A stretch of DNA of 64,000 bases from positions 23,246 to 87,245 of the forward strand of contig CAJTKK010000006.1 of the NCBI GenBank assembly GCA_910576535.1, in the 5' to 3' direction. Position numbers and translations under genes: made by a program. Of this stretch, positions 1 to 8,543 are shown piece by piece (position 1 is the first letter of the stretch; each line of letters begins with the position of its first letter). Under the pieces are notes generated by a model. The model ran no database searches. It was given only the letters and a program-made list of their open reading frames with translations, and had not been told where the DNA came from. Source of the stretch: an uncultured Lachnospiraceae bacterium. Its GTDB lineage: Bacteria > Bacillota > Clostridia > Lachnospirales > Lachnospiraceae.

Positions 1-225
1 TCACCCTCAGCAACCTTTCAGCAGCCTTGGGGCGCACTGCCGGAGGGAATCGAGATTATGTGCCGGGCTATGGAAGATATGAGGAATCAGACATTGAAAG
101 AAGGAATGAAAGAAGTTGCGCTCCGTATGTTGGCGGCTGGCAAATATGCTTTAGAGGAAATCGTTAATATTTCAGGACTTTCTCTTGGGGAAGTCAAACA
201 ACTGAAAGCTGATAGAAGCGCATAG
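1..225 (+). CDS. C-terminal part of an Rpn/PD-(D/E)XK transposase-like protein (5' end outside window)
   Basis: The frame is open from base 1 to a TAG at 223-225 and gives 74 residues. The tail, reading KEGMKEVALRMLAAGKYALEEI and then SGLSLGEVKQLK, is the short helical C-terminus usual for Rpn-family proteins (recombination-promoting nuclease, formerly transposase_31 or PD-(D/E)XK transposase). In these proteins a KEG...A.RML segment precedes a GLS..EV/EI..L motif. The catalytic domain lies to the left of the window, so I cannot see the nuclease residues. A strong terminator follows directly. Many Clostridia carry multiple copies of this family in accessory DNA, which fits the mobile surroundings. 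The family assignment rests on the tail only. Confidence 0.6.
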   Translation, partial: SPSATFQQPWGALPEGIEIMCRAMEDMRNQTLKEGMKEVALRMLAAGKYALEEIVNISGLSLGEVKQLKADRSA

Positions 226-233
226 GCAGAGTT

Positions 234-278
234 ATAGAGCTGGGAATCTAAAAAATAGGTTCCTGGCTCTATTTTTTT
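234..278 (+). terminator. Rho-independent terminator of the Rpn-like gene
   Basis: ATAGAGC at 234-240 pairs with GCTCTAT at 266-272. The stem continues inward through GGGAAT/GTTCCT with G-U pairs, and seven T residues follow. It lies 9 nt after the stop codon. Confidence 0.8.
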
Positions 279-347
279 GCCTTGAAATGTGAATTTTTTG
301 TGAATATGATTAAAAAGTCCTTTACAAAACGTCACTGGCGATGTGAA

Positions 348-533
348 ATGAAATTTATTAATGCTTGTTCAAATTGTGGATTTATGGATACAAATGAGTT
401 GAAAAATAATTGTCCAATATGTAATAGTGTGTTTTATAAATTAAGTAGTAAATATATTTGCAAAGAAGTGATAGGAATATTATATTTTTCTAACATATTT
501 GCAATAATGGAACATATGCCATTAGCATTATGA
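348..533 (+). CDS. small zinc-ribbon protein, possibly truncated
   Basis: This is a 61-codon frame from the ATG at 348; a longer frame opens at 282. It contains two CxxC knuckles, CSNCG and CPICN, 16 residues apart, enough for one zinc ribbon. The remainder (ICKEVIGILYFSNIF) looks hydrophobic and unrelated, so the original 3' end may be lost. No good ribosome binding site is visible. It resembles in kind the zinc-ribbon cargo gene at 11392-11901, and may be the cargo of a further, mostly lost, tape-measure cassette. The overlap with a minus-strand gene remnant at 434-718 makes it doubtful as an intact gene. Confidence 0.35.
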   Translation: MKFINACSNCGFMDTNELKNNCPICNSVFYKLSSKYICKEVIGILYFSNIFAIMEHMPLAL

Positions 534-718
534 TTTGTTTCTATATAAACACTATTGCCAGAAATTCTTTTTCCATTATTCATACGATCATCTGTATAAG
601 CAAAATATGTTCTTGTACTCCCTTGCATGTTTTCATCTCTTACAAAAGAATCAAATAACTTGGAATCTCTTTGATTTAAGACTTCACATACAATTCTTAA
701 TATGAGATTGCTTTTTCT
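434..718 (-). pseudogene. 5'-truncated fragment of an unrecognised protein
   Basis: A minus-strand frame runs for about 95 codons and ends with a TAA at 434-436. The first ATG in frame is at 628, but sensible protein sequence (RIVCEVLNQRDSKLFDSFV) extends upstream of it to about 718. There it runs into the 72-bp repeat that begins at 704, and a stop lies at about 743. The start of the gene therefore seems to have been replaced by the repeat. I do not recognise the family. The sequence is AT-rich like the variable parts of the neighbouring cassettes. Confidence 0.4.
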
Positions 719-775
719 ATGTAAAGTGTACAGTAAAAGACCCTACCCGTAGGTAGAGTCTTAAATTGGTTTGTT
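704..775. repeat. 72-bp direct repeat, copy 1
   Basis: This segment is nearly identical (about four differences, no gaps) to 15018-15089 in the same orientation. Inside it, at about 737-762, lies an imperfect palindrome of the form AAGACCCTACC-CGTA-GGTAGAGTCTT. Copy 1 carries only the right half (GAGATTGCTTTTT) of the terminator that is complete at copy 2, so it is the truncated copy. The two copies bracket the whole tape-measure cassette region. Confidence 0.85.
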
Positions 776-850
776 GCAATAAATAATATAACAATCTAAA
801 GACCCGTAGGTAAGAATATTTTATGTATGCCCATTCTTTTTCCTCCTTTA

Positions 851-885
851 TAAAAAAATGCCGCAGGGGTTAAAACCCCTGCGGC
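851..885 (-). terminator. terminator of the long tape-measure gene
   Basis: On the minus strand a perfect 11-bp stem (GCCGCAGGGGT/ACCCCTGCGGC) with a small loop is followed by a run of seven T residues. It lies 26 nt past the stop of the 1998-codon gene and should end the minus-strand transcript there. Confidence 0.9.
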
Positions 886-910
886 TTATGCGCCGTTTTC
901 ATGCGCCCGT

Positions 911-3900
911 TTATAGGCTGAACCTGGCCAGCCCGCCGCGCCCGGCAAGCGGGTCCACGGTGACTGCCTGCAGAGCCTTCTGGAGCCTGGTGTTTGTCTG
1001 CACCTCCCGGATCAGGGAGCCGGCGTCCTTTACTTCCGGGCATATGATCTGGATGTCATTGTTCTGGGTTATCCCTACAGGGAAGCCACCCGCGTTTTCC
1101 GGCAGGCGCCGTCCTCCGGGCGCGTAGGCGGCCGGCGGCGCTGTGAGCGGCGCGGGGTGGCCAAGCCTTGCCATGGCGGCCTCCGGGTCCAGCGCCTGCG
1201 AGAGATCCATGGCTCCGATGCCCCCCGGGGCAGCGTCCGCCCTGGCCAGGGGTGCGCCTTCCGTGGCCGGCTGCCCGCCTGTGCCTGCCCCTGCAGGCAT
1301 ACCTTTGGCCAGCATGGCGAGGAATTTCTCGCTGGTCAGCATCCGCTGCACGATCTTCCTCATGCTTTCCTCCGGGTTCCCGCTGTCAAAGTCCTTCATA
1401 TAGGACAGGAACCCGTCCGCGTCCTCCACGCCCCGGCGTAACAGCCCCTTATAGAGGTTCTTCACAAGCTCCCCGCTGGTGAATCCGTTCCCTATGAACT
1501 CGTTCGACCTCAGCATGGACTGGATGACGTAGCCCATGGAAGCTCCGTCCCCCAGCGCGTCCATGAATTTTTTGAGGCCTTCTTTGTCGGCCTCCCTGCC
1601 GAGTATGGCCTCAAAGAGCCGTTTTACTGTCTCTTCCTGGCTGTGGTTCCCGGCGGTATATTCATCGGAGCTGAGGAAGTCGTTGATGACCGCTTCCAGG
1701 CCCACCCCGCTGTCAAGCTGCGCCACCCAGCGGTAGTAGCCCTGGTCGGCGCCGTTGCCCCCGTAGATCCCTTTGTAGAGGTCTGCGATGGCCTGTTCCG
1801 GGTCTTTGCCCATCGCTTTGTATTCGTCGGAGCCGAGGAAGCCTTCCACCACGTCGGCGACGGTCGCCCCGTTCATCAGCTTCCTGACCCAGTATTTCAG
1901 GCCGGCGCCGTCCGCGTCGCGTCCCAGGAAATTGCGGTACATCTGCTCCACGAACCCGGAGGCGGTGTCTTCGTTGGATATCCTTGTGTCCAGGCCGTCC
2001 GCCGCGATCCCGGCGTCGGCAAGGTTGCTGGATGCTTTGTACATCGCCTCGTTGATCTTATAGAGGCCTTCCAGTATGTCCAGGATGGAGGTGGTTTTTG
2101 TGCGGAACTCTTTTGTGTATTCCTCCACGGCGGCGCCGGTTTCGCCCGCCGACGTGTCCCAGATGCTGCGCAGTTCTTCCGTCAGGTCATACCCGACTTT
2201 GGATGCCGCGTCTGCCAGGGTTTCCCCGATTTTGTCCGCGTTGTCGTTCGTGGTTTTGATCAGTTCCGAGAGGAGCGCGTCCGTGTCCGCGGATTTTTCT
2301 TCCAGGAGTTTCCGGTATTCTTCATAAAGGCTGTCCAGCATTTCCTGCTGGCCGTTCACCCATTTGTCGTATTCCGTGTCCTTTAAGTCCTTTTCGGCTT
2401 CTTCCAGTTCCGCCTTCAGCTTCTGTGTTTCCGCTTTCCTTTCCTCCGAGCTGTCCCCGGAAAGGGCGGCGATCCGTTTCTGCAGCATGGCGATATCCCT
2501 GGTTTTTTCCGCGACGGATTTCTGGTATTCATAGAGCGATTTCTCCGCGCTGAGGGCTTCCTTTTTCTTATCGATAAGCTCCTTCAGTGCGTCTGCCATT
2601 TTCTGGTAGCCCGTGGAGGCAAGGTCTGTCATTGCCTTTTTCTCGTCCTCTGCGGACTTTATCATGTCCCGCTGGGCGGAGATGAGTTCCCGTTTCCTCC
2701 GTATCAGTTCCGTGTTGTAGGGGTCTTCCGCCAGTTCTTTGTCGATTTCCTTTATTTTGTCCGCATAAGCGTCGGCCTGCGCCATGTAGATGTTGTAGCT
2801 TGCCGCGTGCAGCCCGAGGGATGCCAGCCCCTTGTCCGTGTATTCCCCTTTTTCCCCGTGGAGGCTGTCCGTGCCCAGGAGGCTTCCCATGAAGTCGGCC
2901 TCCCCGGCCATCTGGGAGATGTCTTCCTGCAGGCGGTCGAATTTTTCCCACCGGAGCTCCATGATGTTTTTCCTGAATTCCAGCATCCGGGTGTTTAAGT
3001 CCATGATGGAGGATGCCACGCTGTTGATGGCTTCTTTCATCTCATGCCAGTAGCCGGAGTATTTTTCGATTGTGCCGTCCTTTACCGCCGCGTCAAGTGA
3101 CTCTTCCATGGAGCGTTTCTGCTTCTGGAGGGATTCCAGCTCTTTTCCGCTGGTTTCCATCAGCCGCCGGTACATCCCCTCGCTTGCCACGTACCCGGAT
3201 GCCTCCAGTTTTTTCATCTGGCTGTCTATGACGGCGCGTTCATGCTCCATCAGCTTCATGGCGTTGTCGTAGGGCTCGCTGATGAAGTCGAACTCTTCCT
3301 TGATGAGCCGGCGCACTGCGGCTTCGTTTTCCTGTATGGCGTTCCTTACGCCGAGGACCTGGTTGTACATCTCCCTCCATGCCTCGGAACCCTGCTCGAT
3401 GTAGCCGCTGGCCACTGCGTCGTCCAGGGCCGCCCCCAGTTTTTTGTATTCCTGCTCAAGGTAATGGATGATGTTCCTCGTTTCCATGATCTTGGAGGTG
3501 TAGTCCCCGATCCGCTTTACCCTGGACTGGTCGCCCAGGCGGATGTCAAGTGATTCTATGGACTTGTCCGTGGTCTCCAGCAGCCCCTCGAATTCTGTCC
3601 GGATATGGTCAAAGCGGAGCCTGGCAAGTTCCCCGAGCTGTATCTTCAGGTCTTCCACGGCGTCCGCGCATTCCTCCGCTTTCTGGGCATAGCTGTGTGC
3701 GTCGTCCTCGTCCGCTGCGGAGGCGGCAAGCGCGCTGTACTTTTCGTGTGCGGCCATGTTTGCGTCGATCTGTTTCTTTGTCATGGCGATGGCTGCGTCG
3801 AAGTTCCCGTTCCGTTTTGCCCATGAGATGAAGGTGTTGTCTATGGCCCTCTTTATCCTTGTAAAGGCGCGTTCCAGCTTTTCCAGCGTCCTTTCGATGG

Positions 3901-6900
3901 CGGAGGCTGCTTTTTCCGCTGCCGTCCTGGCCTCTTCCTGTGTATCGCCGCCCATGATGGACCCTGGGTCTGCATTCCCCAGCATGGAGGCCATGTTCCG
4001 GTAGCCCGCCATGGCGGCTTCCGCCGCTTCGGCGATGCGCCCCCCTTTTGCGAGGGCGGACTGGTAGGCGGCCTCCAGCCCCGCTTCCGTGACCCCGCCC
4101 AGGGAGCCGGCAAGGTCCCTGTTTGCGGAGGCAAGGTATTCCGTGGCTTCCGCCTCCGTGGCAAGGGATTTTATGACGTCAAGGGCTTTCCTGGCAAGGG
4201 ACGTTTTCATCTCCCCGAGCTTTGCCGCCGTGACTTCCCTGAATTTTTGCGCGTTTACGGAGAGCCGGCCGTTTTCCCCGTCCAGCATCGCGGCGTAGCG
4301 GAAGTCCACTTCGCACAGCTTCCGGGCAGTTTCCATGGAGATATGGCCGTCCCTGTTGTATTCGTCCGTTGCGTCCTTCAGCGTGCCGTACGCCGACTGG
4401 AGGGAATCAAGCCCGCTGCCGAGCTCATCTGCTGCGTCCTTTGCTTCGGACGCGGCGTTCTTTGCGGAGCCTGCGGACTTTTCCATGCCGTCAAAATTGA
4501 CATGGAAGCTGTTCAAGGAGCTGTTGATCTCATCCTGCAGGGCGGCAAGCTCTTTGCCGTAGTCAACCGGCACATGCCCTTCCCCCGCCGCTTTTTCCAT
4601 TCTGGCTATGCGGGCGGCAATGGCGGTCTTCCCGTATTCCCCCGCAAGTTTCTTCAGTTCCTGGACTTTGCCTTCTGTCGATAACCCCTGGTTGCCAAAT
4701 ACCCGCTCTTCGGCGGCCAGCTTAAAGATCATGCCGGCCGATATGCCGGCAGCCCCGGCTTCGGCCAGCATGGCATTGGTTTCGTCCCGGGTTGCGTTTG
4801 CAAGATCATAAGAAGCCAGGAATGCATTTGCTTTTGCCTCTGACAGGGCCTGCATTGCTGCCTCCTGGGCATTGGCAATGCCCATGGACTCCAGGAAGGA
4901 TGCGGTAAGCTGCACGGCGCTTTCGTCCATGCCCCCCGTAATATTTGCGGCATTCAGCACGGAGGCGGCAAGGGAGTCAAATGCCTCCTGTACTTCATAT
5001 GGTTCTGAGGAAGAGTCGGCAAGCGCCCTTGCAAGGTTCTCAAAAGCAGAGTAGTCCACATCAAGGTTAAGGCCTTCCGGGTCAGACATCTCATCCAGTG
5101 CGGATCTGATGGCGCCGAGCGCGGAAAAATCCACGTTTCCAGGGGAAAACCCGCCGCCATCCGTGAAAATGCCCTGATATGCGGATTTCATCGCGTCGAA
5201 TGCCGGTTTGAGCCTGGTGTTGAGCTGGTCTATTGTGTCGGAGATGGATAATGAAATGGGGTTTTCAATGTTCGATGTTGAACTTTGAATATCACCTTGT
5301 ACATATCCGAGTTCTACAAGTTTATCTATAAGGCTTTGTACTTCATCTTTTGACAATCCAAGAATTTCAATCAATGCTTTAAATGCTTCTTCCCCAGGGC
5401 TTTGCACATTATCCTCAAAATTAATTGCCTGTAAATCAATATCAGTAAGTCCTTTTAATTTCTCTGCATACCCTTTTACAGATTCATCATTTTCAAATGC
5501 TTGTCCTAAGCTATAAGCAGATTCGGCACTCTTATTAATACTATCATAAATGTCATCAAATACTTCCTGTGAGCCTTCTAATTCACCAGTCGAATTTTGT
5601 ACAGATTGCTGTACAGCATCTAAATTTGCTTTTGCTTCATCAATCCCTTTACCAGATGAAAGAGCATTGTTATAATCTTCAACAGCCTGGATAGATTGCT
5701 GATATAATGGACGGAGAGTGTCGTTACGAACAATTTCCGCTTTCATGAATTCATCATAAATTTCTCTATATTCTTTTAGCGAATCGTCTGTTTCTATATT
5801 AGAAGATACTTTAGATAAATCAATTTGTATAGAATCATAATCTAATTCTAAGTTATTCTCTTTAATATATTTTTCGATATCGTCATAGAACTGGTCAATT
5901 AAAAGTTTTGCTTCATCAGCATTAGCATTAACAAATAGAGTTGGGGCATAATCTGAGTTATTAAAAGTAGATGTATCATACATACTTCTAATTTCAAATA
6001 GTTCACTATATGATTTTATATAATCATATAATTGTTTTTGAGCATCAGATATTCCATCTCGACCGTCATAACTAAAGATTGGGCCAATTTCATACCTATG
6101 TATTTTTTCTAATTCTCTTTTTGCATCTTCATATGCAGAACGATTTTCTTTAACATACTCGTCAGCTTTTTCTTTAGATAACTCGCTTAATAGTCCTAAT
6201 TGCTCTCTATATTTACCATTAACCAAATCAATATTAGATGCTTCATCACCATACGATTCAATTAAAGATTTTTGAATTTCTAATAATTGTTCTTTAATAG
6301 AACGTGTTTCATCAGTAGAAAGATTACCATTGTCTAAAGTCTCTTTTAATGCCTTATATTTTTCAATTTGGGAATCAAGAGAATCCTTTTGCTCTTTATA
6401 AGAGTTTGTAAGTTCTATAGCCTTTTGTCTTGCTTTTTCTTGTGCATGAACCCATTTAGAAATTTGAGATATTAATGCACTTATTGCAAGTGTAATTCCC
6501 ATAGATATTGCAGTATTGAGAGCAATTGATGCAGCTTGTAATCCAATGCTTGCCGCTTTGGCAGCTACAAGAGACTTTACATGTCCACCCACCGAAGCTT
6601 TTGCGCCATTTAATCCTGCTAAATAATTGCCTAATGTAACATTCTGTTTTCCAACTGCCTGAACATATGCATTTTGTAATTGTGTAGATTTTGATAAGTT
6701 TCCATTGTATGCTTTAAATGCATTGTTTAATTTTGTGAATGTACTTACTGACTGTGAAGAATTTATTAATAATCCCTGTAGATTAAATGCGCCATTTTTA
6801 TTATAAACAGTAGCGTTTACTGTTTGTAATGACTTTAAATGATCCTTTGTAGAAATCAGTGTCTTATTAAATACTGTTAAATCACCGTTTAATGTTTTAA

Positions 6901-6907
6901 ATATCAT
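911..6907 (-). CDS. phage tail tape-measure protein, long C-terminal half with DUF4214 repeats
   Basis: This is a 1998-residue protein without the TP901-type core, which is encoded separately at 15875-17068. Residues about 105-160 are a hydrophobic segment (ALNTAISMGITLAISALI) typical of tape-measure proteins. Residues about 1000-1600 are long charged coiled coils. Residues about 1640-1860 hold four tandem DUF4214-like repeats (MYRNFLGRDADGAGLKYWV, LYKGIYG, LFEAILGREAD, LYKGLLRRGVEDADGF). A Pro/Ala/Gly-rich tail follows. The ATG at 6905-6907 lies inside a box shared by all four cassettes, so the native protein may instead be read as part of a longer chain joined to the N-terminal core. The first ~540 codons are AT-rich and the remainder is strongly GC-rich, with a sharp change near 5275, so the gene is a mosaic. 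It is the only cassette open to its natural end. I infer a tail-length or DNA-passage role; this was not seen directly. Confidence 0.75.
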   Translation of the reverse strand: MIFKTLNGDLTVFNKTLISTKDHLKSLQTVNATVYNKNGAFNLQGLLINSSQSVSTFTKLNNAFKAYNGNLSKSTQLQNAYVQAVGKQNVTLGNYLAGLNGAKASVGGHVKSLVAAKAASIGLQAASIALNTAISMGITLAISALISQISKWVHAQEKARQKAIELTNSYKEQKDSLDSQIEKYKALKETLDNGNLSTDETRSIKEQLLEIQKSLIESYGDEASNIDLVNGKYREQLGLLSELSKEKADEYVKENRSAYEDAKRELEKIHRYEIGPIFSYDGRDGISDAQKQLYDYIKSYSELFEIRSMYDTSTFNNSDYAPTLFVNANADEAKLLIDQFYDDIEKYIKENNLELDYDSIQIDLSKVSSNIETDDSLKEYREIYDEFMKAEIVRNDTLRPLYQQSIQAVEDYNNALSSGKGIDEAKANLDAVQQSVQNSTGELEGSQEVFDDIYDSINKSAESAYSLGQAFENDESVKGYAEKLKGLTDIDLQAINFEDNVQSPGEEAFKALIEILGLSKDEVQSLIDKLVELGYVQGDIQSSTSNIENPISLSISDTIDQLNTRLKPAFDAMKSAYQGIFTDGGGFSPGNVDFSALGAIRSALDEMSDPEGLNLDVDYSAFENLARALADSSSEPYEVQEAFDSLAASVLNAANITGGMDESAVQLTASFLESMGIANAQEAAMQALSEAKANAFLASYDLANATRDETNAMLAEAGAAGISAGMIFKLAAEERVFGNQGLSTEGKVQELKKLAGEYGKTAIAARIARMEKAAGEGHVPVDYGKELAALQDEINSSLNSFHVNFDGMEKSAGSAKNAASEAKDAADELGSGLDSLQSAYGTLKDATDEYNRDGHISMETARKLCEVDFRYAAMLDGENGRLSVNAQKFREVTAAKLGEMKTSLARKALDVIKSLATEAEATEYLASANRDLAGSLGGVTEAGLEAAYQSALAKGGRIAEAAEAAMAGYRNMASMLGNADPGSIMGGDTQEEARTAAEKAASAIERTLEKLERAFTRIKRAIDNTFISWAKRNGNFDAAIAMTKKQIDANMAAHEKYSALAASAADEDDAHSYAQKAEECADAVEDLKIQLGELARLRFDHIRTEFEGLLETTDKSIESLDIRLGDQSRVKRIGDYTSKIMETRNIIHYLEQEYKKLGAALDDAVASGYIEQGSEAWREMYNQVLGVRNAIQENEAAVRRLIKEEFDFISEPYDNAMKLMEHERAVIDSQMKKLEASGYVASEGMYRRLMETSGKELESLQKQKRSMEESLDAAVKDGTIEKYSGYWHEMKEAINSVASSIMDLNTRMLEFRKNIMELRWEKFDRLQEDISQMAGEADFMGSLLGTDSLHGEKGEYTDKGLASLGLHAASYNIYMAQADAYADKIKEIDKELAEDPYNTELIRRKRELISAQRDMIKSAEDEKKAMTDLASTGYQKMADALKELIDKKKEALSAEKSLYEYQKSVAEKTRDIAMLQKRIAALSGDSSEERKAETQKLKAELEEAEKDLKDTEYDKWVNGQQEMLDSLYEEYRKLLEEKSADTDALLSELIKTTNDNADKIGETLADAASKVGYDLTEELRSIWDTSAGETGAAVEEYTKEFRTKTTSILDILEGLYKINEAMYKASSNLADAGIAADGLDTRISNEDTASGFVEQMYRNFLGRDADGAGLKYWVRKLMNGATVADVVEGFLGSDEYKAMGKDPEQAIADLYKGIYGGNGADQGYYRWVAQLDSGVGLEAVINDFLSSDEYTAGNHSQEETVKRLFEAILGREADKEGLKKFMDALGDGASMGYVIQSMLRSNEFIGNGFTSGELVKNLYKGLLRRGVEDADGFLSYMKDFDSGNPEESMRKIVQRMLTSEKFLAMLAKGMPAGAGTGGQPATEGAPLARADAAPGGIGAMDLSQALDPEAAMARLGHPAPLTAPPAAYAPGGRRLPENAGGFPVGITQNNDIQIICPEVKDAGSLIREVQTNTRLQKALQAVTVDPLAGRGGLARFSL
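3984..4474 (-). repeat. 491-bp near-identical repeat, copy in cassette 1
   Basis: This stretch matches 8053-8543 without gaps and with roughly ten substitutions. It encodes the common tape-measure segment from GSAKNAASEAKDA to AAMAGYRNMAS. The match stops abruptly at the right, where the two proteins diverge completely. At the left it stops where an IS256-family fragment begins in the other copy. Confidence 0.9.
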
Positions 6908-7002
6908 ACTATTATTTTTCTGCTTGTGGAGAGCAGAGGTTGGTGCTGTGGAGACACCGATACTGTTGTGGAGACAGTATTTTCTAACTTGTGGAGAGTT
7001 AG
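6897..7002 (+). other. hairpin array A (4 hairpins with constant loop) at the head of cassette 1
   Basis: Four adjacent inverted repeats lie at 6919-6937 (TCTGC/GCAGA), 6942-6958 (GGTG/CACC), 6960-6980 (ATACTG/CAGTAT) and 6984-7002 (CTAAC/GTTAG). Each encloses the same loop, TTGTGGAGA (CTGTGGAGA in the second). The stems are unrelated in sequence but perfectly paired, and the centres are about 20-23 nt apart. A -35-like TTAAAT at 6897 precedes the first loop by 27 nt. Further right, at about 7029-7034, a TATAAT-like box precedes the lipoprotein gene. I infer an RNA (or single-strand DNA) element recognised through its loop. Function unknown. Confidence 0.8.
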
Positions 7003-7068
7003 ATATAGATTTTTATTTTGTTTTACAGTATAATAAGAAAAGAAATTTCAAAGGAGATTGAAAATCAT

Positions 7069-7656
7069 ATGAAACAGAAGCACACCTTTACTTTTATTAT
7101 GTTGCTTTTAATTGCATTGGGCTTATCTGCTTGTTCGTCACAAAAACAAGAACTTTCAGGTAAGTATATTGACATATATAATGAAACACATTACTTAAAC
7201 TTTAATGAAGATGGCTCATTTATTGATAATTTTTTAACTGATACAAGTAAAGGAAATACAAGCATTTCAGATTGTTATGTTTATCAAATTGATGATAATG
7301 GATTTATTACTATAATTGATACAACAGAATATGAATGGCAAGATGAACTTCAAAACTATGATTTTGGTTGGTTATATGATGGTAAAATAGGCAAATGGTT
7401 AAATGGAGAACTTCCAACAAATGATATCGAAACATCTATTTTTTGTTTATTAAATGGTTATGAATTTGAGTTTTATTTCAAAGAAGACAAGTCCTATGAG
7501 TACACAGCGACCTACAATAACGAAATTGTTCATACTGAATATGGAACATACACAATAAATGGTAAAGAAGTTGTTTGTACAAGTGAAGATGGTGTAGTAA
7601 CAACCTTTATTGGTGCAGAAGGTAAAGTTTTTTGTATTGAATATGTAAAAGAATAA
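7069..7656 (+). CDS. divergent cassette cargo: secreted lipoprotein
   Basis: This predicted 195-residue lipoprotein has a basic N-terminus, a hydrophobic stretch and the lipobox LSAC at residues about 19-22. I chose the ATG at 7069 because AAGGAGA lies 9 nt upstream, although the frame is open from 7018. The mature part has repeated 'GxYxI..etHYLNFNEDGSF' and 'YGTYTINGKEVVCTSEDG' style segments. Such segments are common in small Gram-positive lipoproteins that form beta-rich lipocalin-like domains, but I do not recognise a family. It lies directly behind hairpin array A and is transcribed away from the tape-measure gene. A lipoprotein carried with a phage tail gene could act in surface exclusion or immunity; this is inference from position only. 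Confidence 0.75.
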   Translation: MKQKHTFTFIMLLLIALGLSACSSQKQELSGKYIDIYNETHYLNFNEDGSFIDNFLTDTSKGNTSISDCYVYQIDDNGFITIIDTTEYEWQDELQNYDFGWLYDGKIGKWLNGELPTNDIETSIFCLLNGYEFEFYFKEDKSYEYTATYNNEIVHTEYGTYTINGKEVVCTSEDGVVTTFIGAEGKVFCIEYVKE

Positions 7657-7703
7657 TTAGTACAATTTAATCACTTCCTTTCACTTTTATATTTGAGCAA
7701 AAC

Positions 7704-7752
7704 CACTGAATAGATAGTACAATATAATTATATTATCTATTCAGTGTTTTTT
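7704..7752 (+). terminator. terminator of lipoprotein cargo
   Basis: CACTGAATAGATA pairs perfectly with TATCTATTCAGTG (13 bp), followed by TTTTTT. It lies about 50 nt after the lipoprotein stop. Confidence 0.9.
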
Positions 7753-7929
7753 ATCTTTGAACTTGCTAATTAACTCACCAACACGTTCCTTGCAATGTTC
7801 CGCTGAGTGGATGAGGTGATGACGTATAATAAGTTTCGCAAATTAATTTCATAAAAATAGACATGGCATATAGCCGCCTGGCAGAATTAAGTCACCACAA
7901 CAAAACCTGCTAAAGGGGGCATGGGGCTA

Positions 7930-8052
7930 TGTCTGATAACATTATACAACTAAACGGGGGCTTAATTGAGTGCGGTCTGAAAAACCTTGCCCGCTCCAGT
8001 GTGGAAGAAACCCTCAATGTCCTGTTTGACAGAGAAGCGGATGAGCTGGTCA
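7930..8052 (+). mobile_element. 5' fragment of an IS256-family (Mutator) transposase
   Basis: From the ATG at 7930 the plus strand reads MSDNIIQLNGGLIECGLKNL, then RSSVEETLNVLFDREADELVN. This is the conserved start of IS256-family transposases in Clostridia. After about 40 residues the match ends exactly where the tape-measure repeat begins (8053), so the element survives only as a left-end fragment. About 170 bp upstream (7760-7929) is probably the element's own leader. The fragment cuts off the 3' end of cassette 2. Confidence 0.75.
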
Positions 8053-8543
8053 ATGGAGGCCATGTTCCGGTAGCCCGCCATGGCGGCTTCCGCCGCTTCG
8101 GCGATGCGCCCCCCTTTTGCGAGGGCGGACTGGTAGGCGGCCTCCAGCTCCGCTTCCGTGACCCCGCCCAGGGAGCCGGCAAGGTCCCTGTTTGCGGAGG
8201 CAAGGTATTCCGTGGCTTCCGCCTCCGTGGCAAGGGATTTTATGACGTCAAGGGCTTTCCTGGCAAGGGACGTTTTCATCTCCCCGAGCTTTGCCGCCGT
8301 GACTTCCCTGAATTTTTGTGCGTTTACGGAGAGCCGGCCGTTTTCCCCGTCCAGCATCGCGGCGTAGCGGAAGTCCACTTCGCACAGCTTCCGGGCAGTT
8401 TCCATGGAGATATGGCCGTTCTTGTTGTATTCGTCCGTTGCGTCCTTCAGCGTGCCGTATGCCGACTGGAGGGAATCAAGCCCGCTGCCGAGTTCCTCTG
8501 CTGCGTCCTTTGCTTCGGACGCTGCGTTCTTTGCGGAGCCTGC
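8053..8543 (-). repeat. 491-bp near-identical repeat, copy in cassette 2
   Basis: This is the partner of 3984-4474: the same length, no gaps, about ten substitutions. It codes for the start of the conserved tape-measure body and ends at the IS256-family fragment. The long identity makes recombination between cassettes 1 and 2 feasible. Confidence 0.9.

Noticed and set aside
1643..2386. 247-codon plus-strand frame and other long plus-strand frames opposite the tape-measure gene
   Set aside because: These are shadows of the GC-rich minus-strand gene with no ribosome binding sites and biased composition.
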